A stretch of 38,225 bases of DNA from the NCBI GenBank assembly GCA_020247055.1, contig JADCJL010000215.1, positions 1 to 38,225 on the forward strand, in the 5' to 3' direction. Every line of letters begins with the position of its first letter. The stretch's first letter is position 1. The notes under the pieces were generated by a model. The model saw nothing but the letters and a program-made list of their open reading frames with translations. It was not told where the DNA came from and searched no databases. Of the stretch, positions 24,590-32,105 are shown piece by piece. This DNA is from Acidobacteriaceae bacterium (lineage in GTDB: Bacteria > Acidobacteriota > Terriglobia > Bryobacterales > Bryobacteraceae). The position numbers were made by a program, and so were the translations under genes.

Positions 24590-25971
24590 AGATCCAGGAC
24601 CTGCTCCCCTCTCGCCGCGAACTCCTGCGCTTCGGCGGTCTCGGCATCCTCGGCGCCTCGGCCATCCCCCGCGTGCTGCGCGCCAACTCCACGGCGAAGA
24701 CCAAGCCCCGCGGCACCGCCCGCAACGTCATCTTCTTTGAACTCGCCGGTGCCCTCAGCCACGTCGATTCGTTCGACTTCAAAGAGAATCCGTCCACCCT
24801 CCCCGGCTTCGACGTCCGCAAGGCCTCGAATGGCATCTACGTCCCCTACGGCCTGTTCCCGCGCATGTTCCATGTGATGGACAAGGTGGCCCACGTCCGC
24901 TCCTTCGTCAGCCACGAAGAGGTACACCTGCGCGGCCAGTACTACATCCAGGCCGGTCGCCAGCTCAACGTCGCCTTCGCCCCGGAGATCCCGTCGATCG
25001 GCTCGGTCGTCGCCAGCGAACTCGAGCCGCAGCGGCGTCCGAACGACACCTTCCCCACCTACGTCTCCTTCAACCTGACCACGAATCAGGTCGGGGCTCT
25101 TTCCACCGGCTTCCTGCCGCCGCGCCACGCCGTCTTTGACCTCAACCCGGAAGAAGCCCTCTCCGGCATGCGCCTCGACCAGAAGGCCACCGAACTGCTC
25201 GAAGAGCGCTGGCGGCTGCTCTCGAAACTCCGCCAGGCGCAGGGCCAGCGTCAGGCCGGCCTCGACAAGTCCATCAACGGCTTTGAAGACTTCTCCCAAA
25301 CCGCCAAGCACCTGCTCTCCGACGGCCGCTGGCCCAAGGCGTTTGATATTCCGGAGGCCGACCGCAAGCGCTACGGCAACACCTCCGTGGGGCTGTCTGC
25401 CATCCTCACCCGGAACCTGCTCCAGCAGGACGGCGGCACCCGCTACATCCACATCTGCCATGACGGCTGGGACCACCACAAAGAGATCTGGACCAAAACG
25501 GCCGCAACCAATCACTACAAGCTGATCGCGGAGATGGATCCGGCCCTCGCCAGTCTGATTGAGGATCTCGCCGTCGCCAAGTCCCCCGTGCATCCCGGCA
25601 AAACCCTGCTCGACGATACGCTCGTTGTCTGCATGGGCGAGTTCGGCCGCACCCCGGGGCCGCTCAACTTCCAGCATGGCCGCGACCACCACAAACACTG
25701 CTTCCCGGCGATGTTCGCCGGCGCCGGCGTCAAGGGCGGCCGCGTCCTCGGCGCGAGCGACGCCGATGGCGTCAAGTGCATCGACACCGGCTGGGAGCAC
25801 TCCATGCAGCCCCGGATTGAAAACGTTGTGGCGACGATCTATTCCGCCCTCGGCATCGATTGGTCGAAGGAGGTCCACCACACCACCTCCGGCCGCGCCT
25901 ACGTCTACGTCGATCCGCTCGGCGCCAACTCGCTGATTCCGACCGACGAACTCAAAAACATCTATGCCTAG
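24586..25971 (+). CDS. DUF1501 protein with Tat signal (module B)
   Basis: 461 aa. The N-terminus LLPSRRELLRFGGLGILGASA is a clear twin-arginine signal. NVIFFELAGALSHVDSFDFKE, DTLVVCMGEFGRTPG and GRDHHKHCFPAMFAGAGVKGG are the DUF1501 family blocks. The HICHDGWDHH segment is rich in histidine and aspartate and may bind metal, as expected for a relative of the alkaline phosphatase clan. No CxPxR sulfatase motif is present. It overlaps the PSCyt2 gene by 4 nt and the SUMF1 gene by 8 nt, making a tightly coupled three-gene block. The charged insertion of the module A homologue is absent. Confidence 0.92.
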   Translation: MKIQDLLPSRRELLRFGGLGILGASAIPRVLRANSTAKTKPRGTARNVIFFELAGALSHVDSFDFKENPSTLPGFDVRKASNGIYVPYGLFPRMFHVMDKVAHVRSFVSHEEVHLRGQYYIQAGRQLNVAFAPEIPSIGSVVASELEPQRRPNDTFPTYVSFNLTTNQVGALSTGFLPPRHAVFDLNPEEALSGMRLDQKATELLEERWRLLSKLRQAQGQRQAGLDKSINGFEDFSQTAKHLLSDGRWPKAFDIPEADRKRYGNTSVGLSAILTRNLLQQDGGTRYIHICHDGWDHHKEIWTKTAATNHYKLIAEMDPALASLIEDLAVAKSPVHPGKTLLDDTLVVCMGEFGRTPGPLNFQHGRDHHKHCFPAMFAGAGVKGGRVLGASDADGVKCIDTGWEHSMQPRIENVVATIYSALGIDWSKEVHHTTSGRAYVYVDPLGANSLIPTDELKNIYA

Positions 25972-26704
25972 CTGGTGGGTCGCCCTCTATCTGCTGGCCG
26001 GCCCCGAAATGGTCTCCATTCCCGCCGGCGAGTTCGAACAGGGCCGCAGCTTTGCCTGGAAGGATTACGATGTACCCTGGTACCCCAATCCGGCCAAGGA
26101 CGATACCCCGGCCCGCCGCGTCAAACTGAAGGCCTATTCGCTGGATGTCGCCGAGGTAACCAACCAGCGCTACCACGCCTTCGTGAAAGCCACCCGCCAC
26201 GCCCCCCCCTACCATTGGAAGAAGGGCGTCCCGGACCCCGCCAAGCTCAATCATCCCGTCTACAACGTCAGCTACGACGATGCAGTGGCCTTCTGCGCCT
26301 GGGACGGCGGCAAGCGCCTGCCTACCGAAGCCGAATGGGAGCGCGCCGCCCGCGGCGCCGCCGAAGGCAAAATGTACCCCTGGGGCGACCGCGCCATCAC
26401 CCCGGCCGATGCCGTCTACGACGCCAAGGACGGCCCGCAGGCCGTATGCGGCAAGACGCGCAACGCCTTTGGCCTGTGCGACATGACCGGTAATGTCTGG
26501 GAGTGGTGCGCCGACTGGTACGGCCAGCGTTACTACGCCTCAGCGCCCGCCGAAAATCCCCCCGGCCCGCCCACGGGCATCTACCGCGTCCTGCGGGGCG
26601 GCAGCTGGTTCGATACGCCTCCGCTGTTCCTCTCGCTCCCCTACCGCAGTTGGGCCCGGCCCGCCGAGCGCAGCCCCACCATCGGCTTCCGCTGCGCGAA
26701 GTAA
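25964..26704 (+). CDS. SUMF1/FGE-like protein lacking the catalytic cysteines
   Basis: 246 aa, a single SUMF1 (formylglycine-generating enzyme-type) domain: MVSIPAGEFEQGR, LDVAEVTNQRYHAFV, KRLPTEAEWERAARG, GLCDMTGNVWEWCADWYG and RVLRGGSWFDTPPLF ending GFRCAK. In true FGE the RGGS block is followed by two cysteines five residues apart; here those places are Asp217 and Phe222. Sulfatase activation by the FGE mechanism is therefore unlikely, and a structural or binding role is more plausible. The first residues (MPSWWVALYLLAG) are a very short hydrophobic stretch that may or may not be a signal. It overlaps the DUF1501 gene by 8 nt. That the two proteins interact is inference from this coupling. 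Confidence 0.85.
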   Translation: MPSWWVALYLLAGPEMVSIPAGEFEQGRSFAWKDYDVPWYPNPAKDDTPARRVKLKAYSLDVAEVTNQRYHAFVKATRHAPPYHWKKGVPDPAKLNHPVYNVSYDDAVAFCAWDGGKRLPTEAEWERAARGAAEGKMYPWGDRAITPADAVYDAKDGPQAVCGKTRNAFGLCDMTGNVWEWCADWYGQRYYASAPAENPPGPPTGIYRVLRGGSWFDTPPLFLSLPYRSWARPAERSPTIGFRCAK

Positions 26705-26713
26705 CCCTCCTGT

Positions 26714-27574
26714 ATGCGACTGCTTCTTCTTTTCTGTCTCGTCTTCCCCTGCCTGGCGGAGGAGTGGCGACCGGTCCGCGGCAGCATCCTCGGCGGCCTC
26801 TCCGGCCTGGCACTCGTCGAAAGCACGGCCGCCCGGAGCACGTTCCTGATCGTGCATGACAACAAGGCGCCCACCGACCCGCGCCTCGCTCTGATCACCC
26901 TCGCCGGCCCGCAGCCGGTCGCCTACCGCCCGGTCGCCTGGAAGTTCGACGCCGACTGCATCGACCTGGAGGCCATCACCGCCATCCCTGGCCGCCCCGG
27001 CGAGTATCTCGCCCTCATCAGTCGCGGCCTGGTTTATCACATCCGCCTCGACGCCGCCCGGCAGTCGGCGGAAACCCTCGGCCGTTTCCCCCTGCCCGCC
27101 GTACCACCCAAGGCCAATTTCGAAGCGCTTTCGCTCCAGCGCCTCGACCATCGCTACCTGCTGGCCTGGGCCGACCGCGGCGATAGCGACCGCCCGGCCC
27201 GCCTCTTTTTCGCCGAACTGGGTCTGGACGGCTACCGGCTATCCGGCCTCGAGTCGGCGGACATTCGGGTTCCCTGGCCGGTGCAGAATGTGCGCCACGT
27301 CTCGGATCTCCGCATCGATGAAGGCGGCGTCCTCACTTTCGCCGCCGCCTCCGACACGGGCGACGACGGCCCGTTTTCTTCGGCCATCTATCTCGGCGGC
27401 GTCTTCCGCTTCGGGAAGAAGAAGCCCCGTCTGGCGGCCTATGCGCAACTGATCCGCCTGCGGACGTTCCCGGATCGTAAAATAGAGGGGATGGAGCTCG
27501 TCCCGGGCAGCGGAGGTTTCCTCTTCGCCACCGATGACGAGAACTTCGGCGGATGGGTACTCTCCACCTGGTAA
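26714..27574 (+). CDS. Secreted phytase/esterase-like beta-propeller protein
   Basis: 286 aa with signal peptide MRLLLLFCLVFPCLAEE. GLSGLALVESTAARSTFLIVHDN, CIDLEAITAIPGRPGEYLALIS, FEALSLQRLDHRYLLAWADRG and IEGMELVPGSGGFLFATDDENFGG resemble the SdiA-regulated / 'esterase-like activity of phytase' propellers. This is a fold-level recognition and enzyme activity is not shown. Its acidic loops (DCIDLEAI, DTGDDGPF, DDENFGG) would suit calcium binding. It lies 9 nt after the SUMF1 stop and overlaps the next gene by 22 nt, so it belongs to the module B operon. ATG 26714 has no clear ribosome site and may depend on coupling. Confidence 0.6.
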   Translation: MRLLLLFCLVFPCLAEEWRPVRGSILGGLSGLALVESTAARSTFLIVHDNKAPTDPRLALITLAGPQPVAYRPVAWKFDADCIDLEAITAIPGRPGEYLALISRGLVYHIRLDAARQSAETLGRFPLPAVPPKANFEALSLQRLDHRYLLAWADRGDSDRPARLFFAELGLDGYRLSGLESADIRVPWPVQNVRHVSDLRIDEGGVLTFAAASDTGDDGPFSSAIYLGGVFRFGKKKPRLAAYAQLIRLRTFPDRKIEGMELVPGSGGFLFATDDENFGGWVLSTW

Positions 27575-28611
27575 CGCTGCTGTGGGCGCAGGCCTTGTTG
27601 CCTGCCAGTTGGGCCTCTGCGTTCGAACGGACCGATGCCGGTGTCCTCGCCTGCGACGTCACCCCGACGCGGCCCTATCTGAACTTTGGCTTCCGCTTTC
27701 AGGCCGGCTACTTCTTCACGGTCCCGCTGGCACAGCTGGCCGGTCCCGGCCATCAGCTCCAGGTCGTCACCCGCGTAACCCCCGAGGCCGGACCGGCCGT
27801 CGTCCTCGGCCAACGCTTCGGTCTGCCGCCGGTACCCAAAACTTCGCAGTTGATCGAGGTGGCGGGTGGCTATCTGTTGGGGGAAGGGAAGTACCGCGTC
27901 GACTGGATCCTTTACGATGAACGCAACCGTGCCTGCCGGAAGTCCTGGAAGCTCAAAGTGGCGCGCTCGGGAGGCGAAAAGCGGGTCGACCTGGCGATGC
28001 CGCCCCATACCGTCACCGACTTCTCGCTCACCGGTCTGCCCCCGCCGCGCCTCGCCGCCAAAGCCGGAGGCCCCATCGCGATCCTGCTCAACGCCGCGCC
28101 CCTGTCGCTGCGCCGGCTGCGGCTTCGCGTTTCCGATGAGCTTCTGCTGGTTGGCGCCCTCTCTTCGCTCGTCGAACGCCTGGGTGGCCGTCCGATTCGG
28201 CTCGTTGTTTTCAATCTCGACAAGAGGCAGCAGCTCTACGAAAAGGACGATTTTGAGCCCGCGCAACTGAACGCGGTCAGCCAGGCCATCAACCAGCTCG
28301 AACTCGACGCGGTCGACCTCGCGGTGCTCCAAAGCCCCAAGGGCCACATCGACTTTCTCGCCGGTCTACTCAATCGCGAGACCGCGGAAACGGTCGTCCT
28401 GCTCGGGCCCACCACCCGCTACTTCGAATCGATGCCCGCCCATAAGATCGAAAAGGGAAGAAACCGGATCTTCAATCTCCAGTTCCTTCCCTTCTGGCGC
28501 TTGGGCGTGCCGCCGCCCGATCTGCTCGACTCCGCTACCCGCCGGCGCAAGGGCAAAACCATGCTCCTGCGGACCCCGGCCGACTTCGCCAAGGCCATCG
28601 CGGCGCTTTAA
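27553..28611 (+). CDS. Acidobacterial-type conserved hypothetical, probably secreted
   Basis: 352 aa, starting inside the previous gene (22-nt overlap) with a hydrophobic leader (MGTLHLVTLLWAQALLPASWASA). The following DVTPTRPYLNFGFRFQAGYFFTVPLAQL and LQVVTRVTPEAGPAVVL recall a family of long secreted proteins of unknown function common in Acidobacteriota; this is memory, with no named domain. The middle contains YRVDWILYDERNRACRKSWKLKV, a beta-sandwich-like segment. The C-terminal half (LLNAAPLSLRRLRLRVSDELLLVGALSSLVE) is helical. Its stop codon is directly followed, with no gap, by the stop of the opposing subunit-3 gene. Last gene of the module B operon. Confidence 0.6.
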   Translation: MGTLHLVTLLWAQALLPASWASAFERTDAGVLACDVTPTRPYLNFGFRFQAGYFFTVPLAQLAGPGHQLQVVTRVTPEAGPAVVLGQRFGLPPVPKTSQLIEVAGGYLLGEGKYRVDWILYDERNRACRKSWKLKVARSGGEKRVDLAMPPHTVTDFSLTGLPPPRLAAKAGGPIAILLNAAPLSLRRLRLRVSDELLLVGALSSLVERLGGRPIRLVVFNLDKRQQLYEKDDFEPAQLNAVSQAINQLELDAVDLAVLQSPKGHIDFLAGLLNRETAETVVLLGPTTRYFESMPAHKIEKGRNRIFNLQFLPFWRLGVPPPDLLDSATRRRKGKTMLLRTPADFAKAIAAL

Positions 28612-29322
28612 CTACGCAAACGGACTCCGCTTGAGCGCGTACTCCATTGCCTCGGCCGGCACCGTGTAGCGGCTCAACGCCCGGTTGCCGATGTAGTTCA
28701 GGTCCTTGAAACCCACCGGGCTCGTGTAGAACGCGTCCACCGTCATCTTCCGCACCCAATCAAAGAACGCGACGCCGGCGCCCAACTCGTTGGCCCGCCG
28801 CACGGTGTAACCCGTGAAGTCCTTGTAGACCGCCGATTTCTGATAGACCAGCTCTTCGTTCTGCCGTTCGGCCAACTCGCGGCCGGCTTCGACGAGAGCG
28901 TCGAGCATCTGCGTCTGCTGCTCCGGCTTGGCCGCGAGAAACGTGGCGTTGTAGCGCTTCCGCATCTCGGCGTCGAGCCAGGCAAAGCCGCCGTGGAAGA
29001 TGTTGGCAATCTGCTCGTTCTGGTGCGCGAGCGTGTCGATGAACTCCGGCGCCCCGGCATCGAGCGCGCTGCCCGAGACGTTATCGGCCGGCACGATCAG
29101 CACGGCCAGCCGTTGCAGCGTCTTGTACTCAGCCGCCGTGAACTCCTTGACACGGTAGGGGCCCTTCGCCTTCTCCGCCGCCGTCTCGGCGTGCACATGC
29201 TGGGCCGCCTCCACTTCGAGCGTTCCGAGCGTGGTCAGGCCCACCGCGATGGCCCGCAGCCACGACCGGCGGTCCAACGATTCAACCGGTAGCAATGATT
29301 CGAGCGGTACGAAGTTAGACAT
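28612..29322 (-). CDS. Gluconate 2-dehydrogenase subunit 3-like, Tat-exported partner of GMC enzyme
   Basis: 236 aa. A twin-arginine signal (DRRSWLRAIAVGLTTLG, near residue 20) precedes a helical domain containing EFTAAEYKTLQRLAVLIVPADNVSGSALDAGAPEFIDTL, typical of the gluconate 2-dehydrogenase subunit 3 family (LacC-like small subunits). In characterised three-part dehydrogenases this subunit carries the Tat signal, and the FAD-bearing GMC subunit is exported with it. The gene overlaps the end of the GMC gene by 8 nt, with AAAGG just before its ATG, so the two are translated together. The usual cytochrome c subunit is not adjacent. Confidence 0.88.
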   Translation of the reverse strand: MSNFVPLESLLPVESLDRRSWLRAIAVGLTTLGTLEVEAAQHVHAETAAEKAKGPYRVKEFTAAEYKTLQRLAVLIVPADNVSGSALDAGAPEFIDTLAHQNEQIANIFHGGFAWLDAEMRKRYNATFLAAKPEQQTQMLDALVEAGRELAERQNEELVYQKSAVYKDFTGYTVRRANELGAGVAFFDWVRKMTVDAFYTSPVGFKDLNYIGNRALSRYTVPAEAMEYALKRSPFA

Positions 29323-31036
29323 TGCCTTTCTTCATCTCCTCGGCCAGGTAGTCGCATGCGCGCCAGGCCAGTGCGTTAATGGTTAAGGTCGGGTTCTTGT
29401 CCGGGTTCGACGCAAAGCTCGCGCCGTCCACCACAAACAGGTTCTTCATCTCGTGCGCCTGGCAGTAGCCGTTGAGAATGGAGTCCTTGGCGGACTTGCC
29501 CATCCGCGCGCCGCCCACTTCGTGAATAATCGTGCCGGGAATCGAAATCCCCTGCGATTCGCGCTGCGCCGCGCTCAGCCCGCTCACCTTGCCGCCCATC
29601 GCCGTGATGATCTCGGCAAAGGTCTTCTCCATGTGCCGCGCCTGCTTCCACTCATAGTCGGTCCACTTGAAGTGGAACTTCAGCACCGGAATGCCCCACT
29701 TATCGACGACGTTCGGGTCGAGTTCGCAGTAGGAGTGGATGTTGGGAATCATCTCGCCGCGGCCGGCAAAGCCGATCGAGGTGCCGTAGCTTTCGCGAAT
29801 CTTCGCCTTCATGTTGGCGCCGTAGCCCCAGCGCCGGGCCGCGCCGTGGTAGCCGCCCACGCTCGGCATACCGTAACCGCCGCCGATTTCAATGTGGTAC
29901 CCGCGCGGAAAATCGAGCTTATTGTGCTTATCCCACAGCCACCACGGCATGAACAGGTGCGCCCCGCCGTAGCCATCGGTGTTGTAGTGCGGCATCCCTT
30001 CAAGCGCCGGCACCGTGCCGGAGAGCCCGAAGCCCACCGTATCCATCAGATAGCGCCCGAGCAGCCCCGACCCGTTGGCCAGGCCGTTCGGAAACTCTTT
30101 GGTCTTCGAGTTCAACAGGATGCGCGTGGACTCGCAGGCGCTCGCCGCCAGCACCACGACCTTAGCCTTGATGATCTTCTCGGTGCGCGTCTTCTTGTCG
30201 ATGTAGAGAACGCCGGTCGCCTTGCCGTTGTTATCGGTCAGCACCTCGCGCGCCATCGCCAGATCAAACACCTTCAGACGCCCGGTCTTCATCGCCGGGA
30301 ACACCTGCACCTGCGCCGAACTGTAGGCCGACGCCGTCTGGCAGCCGCGGCCGCACTGCCCGCAATAGTGGCACGCCGCCCGGCCGTTCAGGTTCTTGGT
30401 GATCACCGCGCGCCGGTTGGCAATGCAGATGATGCCCAGCTTGTCGCAGGCCTTCTTCACCAGCATCTCGTGCACCTTCGGCGGCGGCGCGGGCAGAAAC
30501 TTGCCATCCGGGCACGACGGCACATTCTCGCGCGTGCCCGCAATGCCGATGAACTCCTCGGCCTTGTCGTAGTAGGGCGAAATGTCCTGATAGGAGACCG
30601 GCCAGTTGAACCCCAGCCCGTCCTTGTCGTACGGCTTGAAATCGTACTCGGCAAACCGGAACGACATGCGTCCATAGTGATTGGTGCGGCCGCCCAGAAT
30701 GCGGGACCGGAACCATTGAAACTGGCTCCCCTCACCCACCGTGTACGGCTCGCCTTCCAGTTGCCAGCCGCCGCTCGTCGTCGAAAAGAATCCGAACGGC
30801 TTCCCTTGGCCGAAGTACGCCTTGCCGCCCTCCTCGGCGCCCCGGTGCTCGTAATCGGCCGGCACCTTATGCTCTTTAAATTCTGTGGCGACGTCCAGCA
30901 TCGGACCCGCTTCAAGCAGCGCCACTTTGAGGCCTTTCGCCGTCAACACATGCACCGCGGTCCCGCCGCCGGCGCCCGAGCCGACCACGACGGCGTCAAA
31001 AACTTCCTGACTACTGGTGTTCTGAGGCATTGGCAT
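29315..31036 (-). CDS. GMC-family FAD-dependent sugar/alcohol dehydrogenase
   Basis: 573 aa from ATG 31036. The FAD-binding fold opens VFDAVVVGSGAGGGTAVHVL and KVALLEAG. A cysteine-rich stretch (ACHYCGQCGRGCQTASAYSS) follows mid-protein. The C-terminal GMC block has EVGGARMGKSAKDS and NLFVVDGASFASNPDKNP followed by TLTINALAWRA, with the catalytic His and Asn contexts. It has no signal of its own, consistent with piggy-back Tat export with the subunit 3-like partner. Such pairs oxidise sugars or glycosides, often at C3, and pass electrons to a cytochrome. I prefer ATG 31036 over the in-frame ATG 31066 because a TATGAT lies 6 nt before it. Adjacent to module B but on the other strand. Confidence 0.92.
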   Translation of the reverse strand: MPMPQNTSSQEVFDAVVVGSGAGGGTAVHVLTAKGLKVALLEAGPMLDVATEFKEHKVPADYEHRGAEEGGKAYFGQGKPFGFFSTTSGGWQLEGEPYTVGEGSQFQWFRSRILGGRTNHYGRMSFRFAEYDFKPYDKDGLGFNWPVSYQDISPYYDKAEEFIGIAGTRENVPSCPDGKFLPAPPPKVHEMLVKKACDKLGIICIANRRAVITKNLNGRAACHYCGQCGRGCQTASAYSSAQVQVFPAMKTGRLKVFDLAMAREVLTDNNGKATGVLYIDKKTRTEKIIKAKVVVLAASACESTRILLNSKTKEFPNGLANGSGLLGRYLMDTVGFGLSGTVPALEGMPHYNTDGYGGAHLFMPWWLWDKHNKLDFPRGYHIEIGGGYGMPSVGGYHGAARRWGYGANMKAKIRESYGTSIGFAGRGEMIPNIHSYCELDPNVVDKWGIPVLKFHFKWTDYEWKQARHMEKTFAEIITAMGGKVSGLSAAQRESQGISIPGTIIHEVGGARMGKSAKDSILNGYCQAHEMKNLFVVDGASFASNPDKNPTLTINALAWRACDYLAEEMKKGNV

Positions 31037-31042
31037 TATTCC

Positions 31043-31048
31043 ATCATA
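31043..31048 (-). promoter_or_regulatory. -10-like TATGAT, leaderless promoter candidate (GMC gene)
   Basis: On the minus strand TATGAT (one mismatch from TATAAT), then the 6-nt spacer GGAATA, then ATG at 31036. If used, transcription would begin at the start codon. The GGA could also serve as a weak ribosome site on a longer message. Confidence 0.5.
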
Positions 31049-31089
31049 TCTGCGCGCCGGCTCCAAACGTGGTGTAATACGCCAAAGTG

Positions 31090-31992
31090 ATGATCACCCG
31101 CCGCCGCTTCCTCGCTGCCTCCGCCGCCGCGCCCCTCTTGGCGCAAAACCCCTGGCCCTCGCCCGTCATTGATATCCATCTGCACCCCCGCCGCGACTCC
31201 GTCTCCTCGCTCGACCACGTCACCGGCGCCGGGATGGAAAAGGCCGTCCTGCTCACCCACATCCGCGACGCCGCCCGCGCCAAAGAGCAGATCGCCAAAC
31301 ATCCCGGCCGCTTCCACTGGTTCGTCGCCGCCGACCCCGCCCAACCCGGCGGCTTCGAGGGCGTCGCCCAGGCGCTCAAGGACGGCGCCATCGGCATCGG
31401 CGAAATGAAAACGCACACCCGCGCCGACGCCAAGGCCATGCGCCGCCTCTACGACCTCGCCGCCGACCACCGGGTCCCCGTCCTGCTCCACTTCCAGCAA
31501 GCCGCCCCCTTCGACCCCGAAGCGCTCTGGAACACCGGCTTTCCCGACTTCCACAAAATCCTCCAAGCCCACAAGAAAACCAACTTCATCGGTCACGCCA
31601 ACTTCTTCTGGGCCTCCATCAGCGCCAACCCTCCGTCCGGCGAAGAGTACCCCGCCGGACCCGTACAGGCCCGCGGCCTTACCGACCGCTGGCTCGCCGA
31701 CTACCCCAACCTCTACGGCGACCTCTCGGCGAACTCCGGCAACAACGCCCTCAGCCGCGATCCGGCCTTTGCAAGGGCATTCCTCACGCGGCATCAGAAT
31801 AAACTGATGTTTGGCAGCGACTGTAGCTGTAAAGATGGAATTGGCACCGGAGGTAGCCCCCTCCTGGCTCGCCTCAAGGGAAAATGCGTCGGTCGCGATA
31901 CCCTCAGCCTCCTCAAGGAACTCACCTCCCCGGATGTGTTTCGTAAGGTGTGTTGGGGGAATGCCCACCTCCTTTTGCGGGTATCCGCCTAG
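31090..31992 (+). CDS. Amidohydrolase-family TIM-barrel hydrolase with Tat signal
   Basis: 300 aa. A twin-arginine signal (ITRRRFLAASAAAPLLAQN) leads into VIDIHLHPRRD, the first metal-binding HxH of the amidohydrolase-2 superfamily. LLHFQQAAPF, NFIGHANFFWAS and KLMFGSDCSCKDG supply the later His and Asp positions. The substrate is unknown; relatives act on carboxylic acids and lactones. A GTG directly before the ATG (31087) is an alternative start. No Shine-Dalgarno is present; TAATAC ends 6 nt before the GTG, so leaderless initiation is possible. Divergent from the GMC gene across about 50 nt and perhaps co-regulated with it. Confidence 0.8.
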   Translation: MITRRRFLAASAAAPLLAQNPWPSPVIDIHLHPRRDSVSSLDHVTGAGMEKAVLLTHIRDAARAKEQIAKHPGRFHWFVAADPAQPGGFEGVAQALKDGAIGIGEMKTHTRADAKAMRRLYDLAADHRVPVLLHFQQAAPFDPEALWNTGFPDFHKILQAHKKTNFIGHANFFWASISANPPSGEEYPAGPVQARGLTDRWLADYPNLYGDLSANSGNNALSRDPAFARAFLTRHQNKLMFGSDCSCKDGIGTGGSPLLARLKGKCVGRDTLSLLKELTSPDVFRKVCWGNAHLLLRVSA

Positions 31993-32105
31993 TCCGGTCC
32001 TTCGCTATTTCCGTAAAACAAATAGCCGAGATTATTCTCCACCCGCCGACACTTGTTTAGCGTGGGTGAAGGAATACCCCCAATTGAGTGGAACGGAGAA
32101 TCGGA

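Noticed and set aside
29453-31090. 545-codon plus-strand frame over the GMC gene
   Set aside because: Arg/His/Ala-rich shadow of the GMC gene with no motif or ribosome site.
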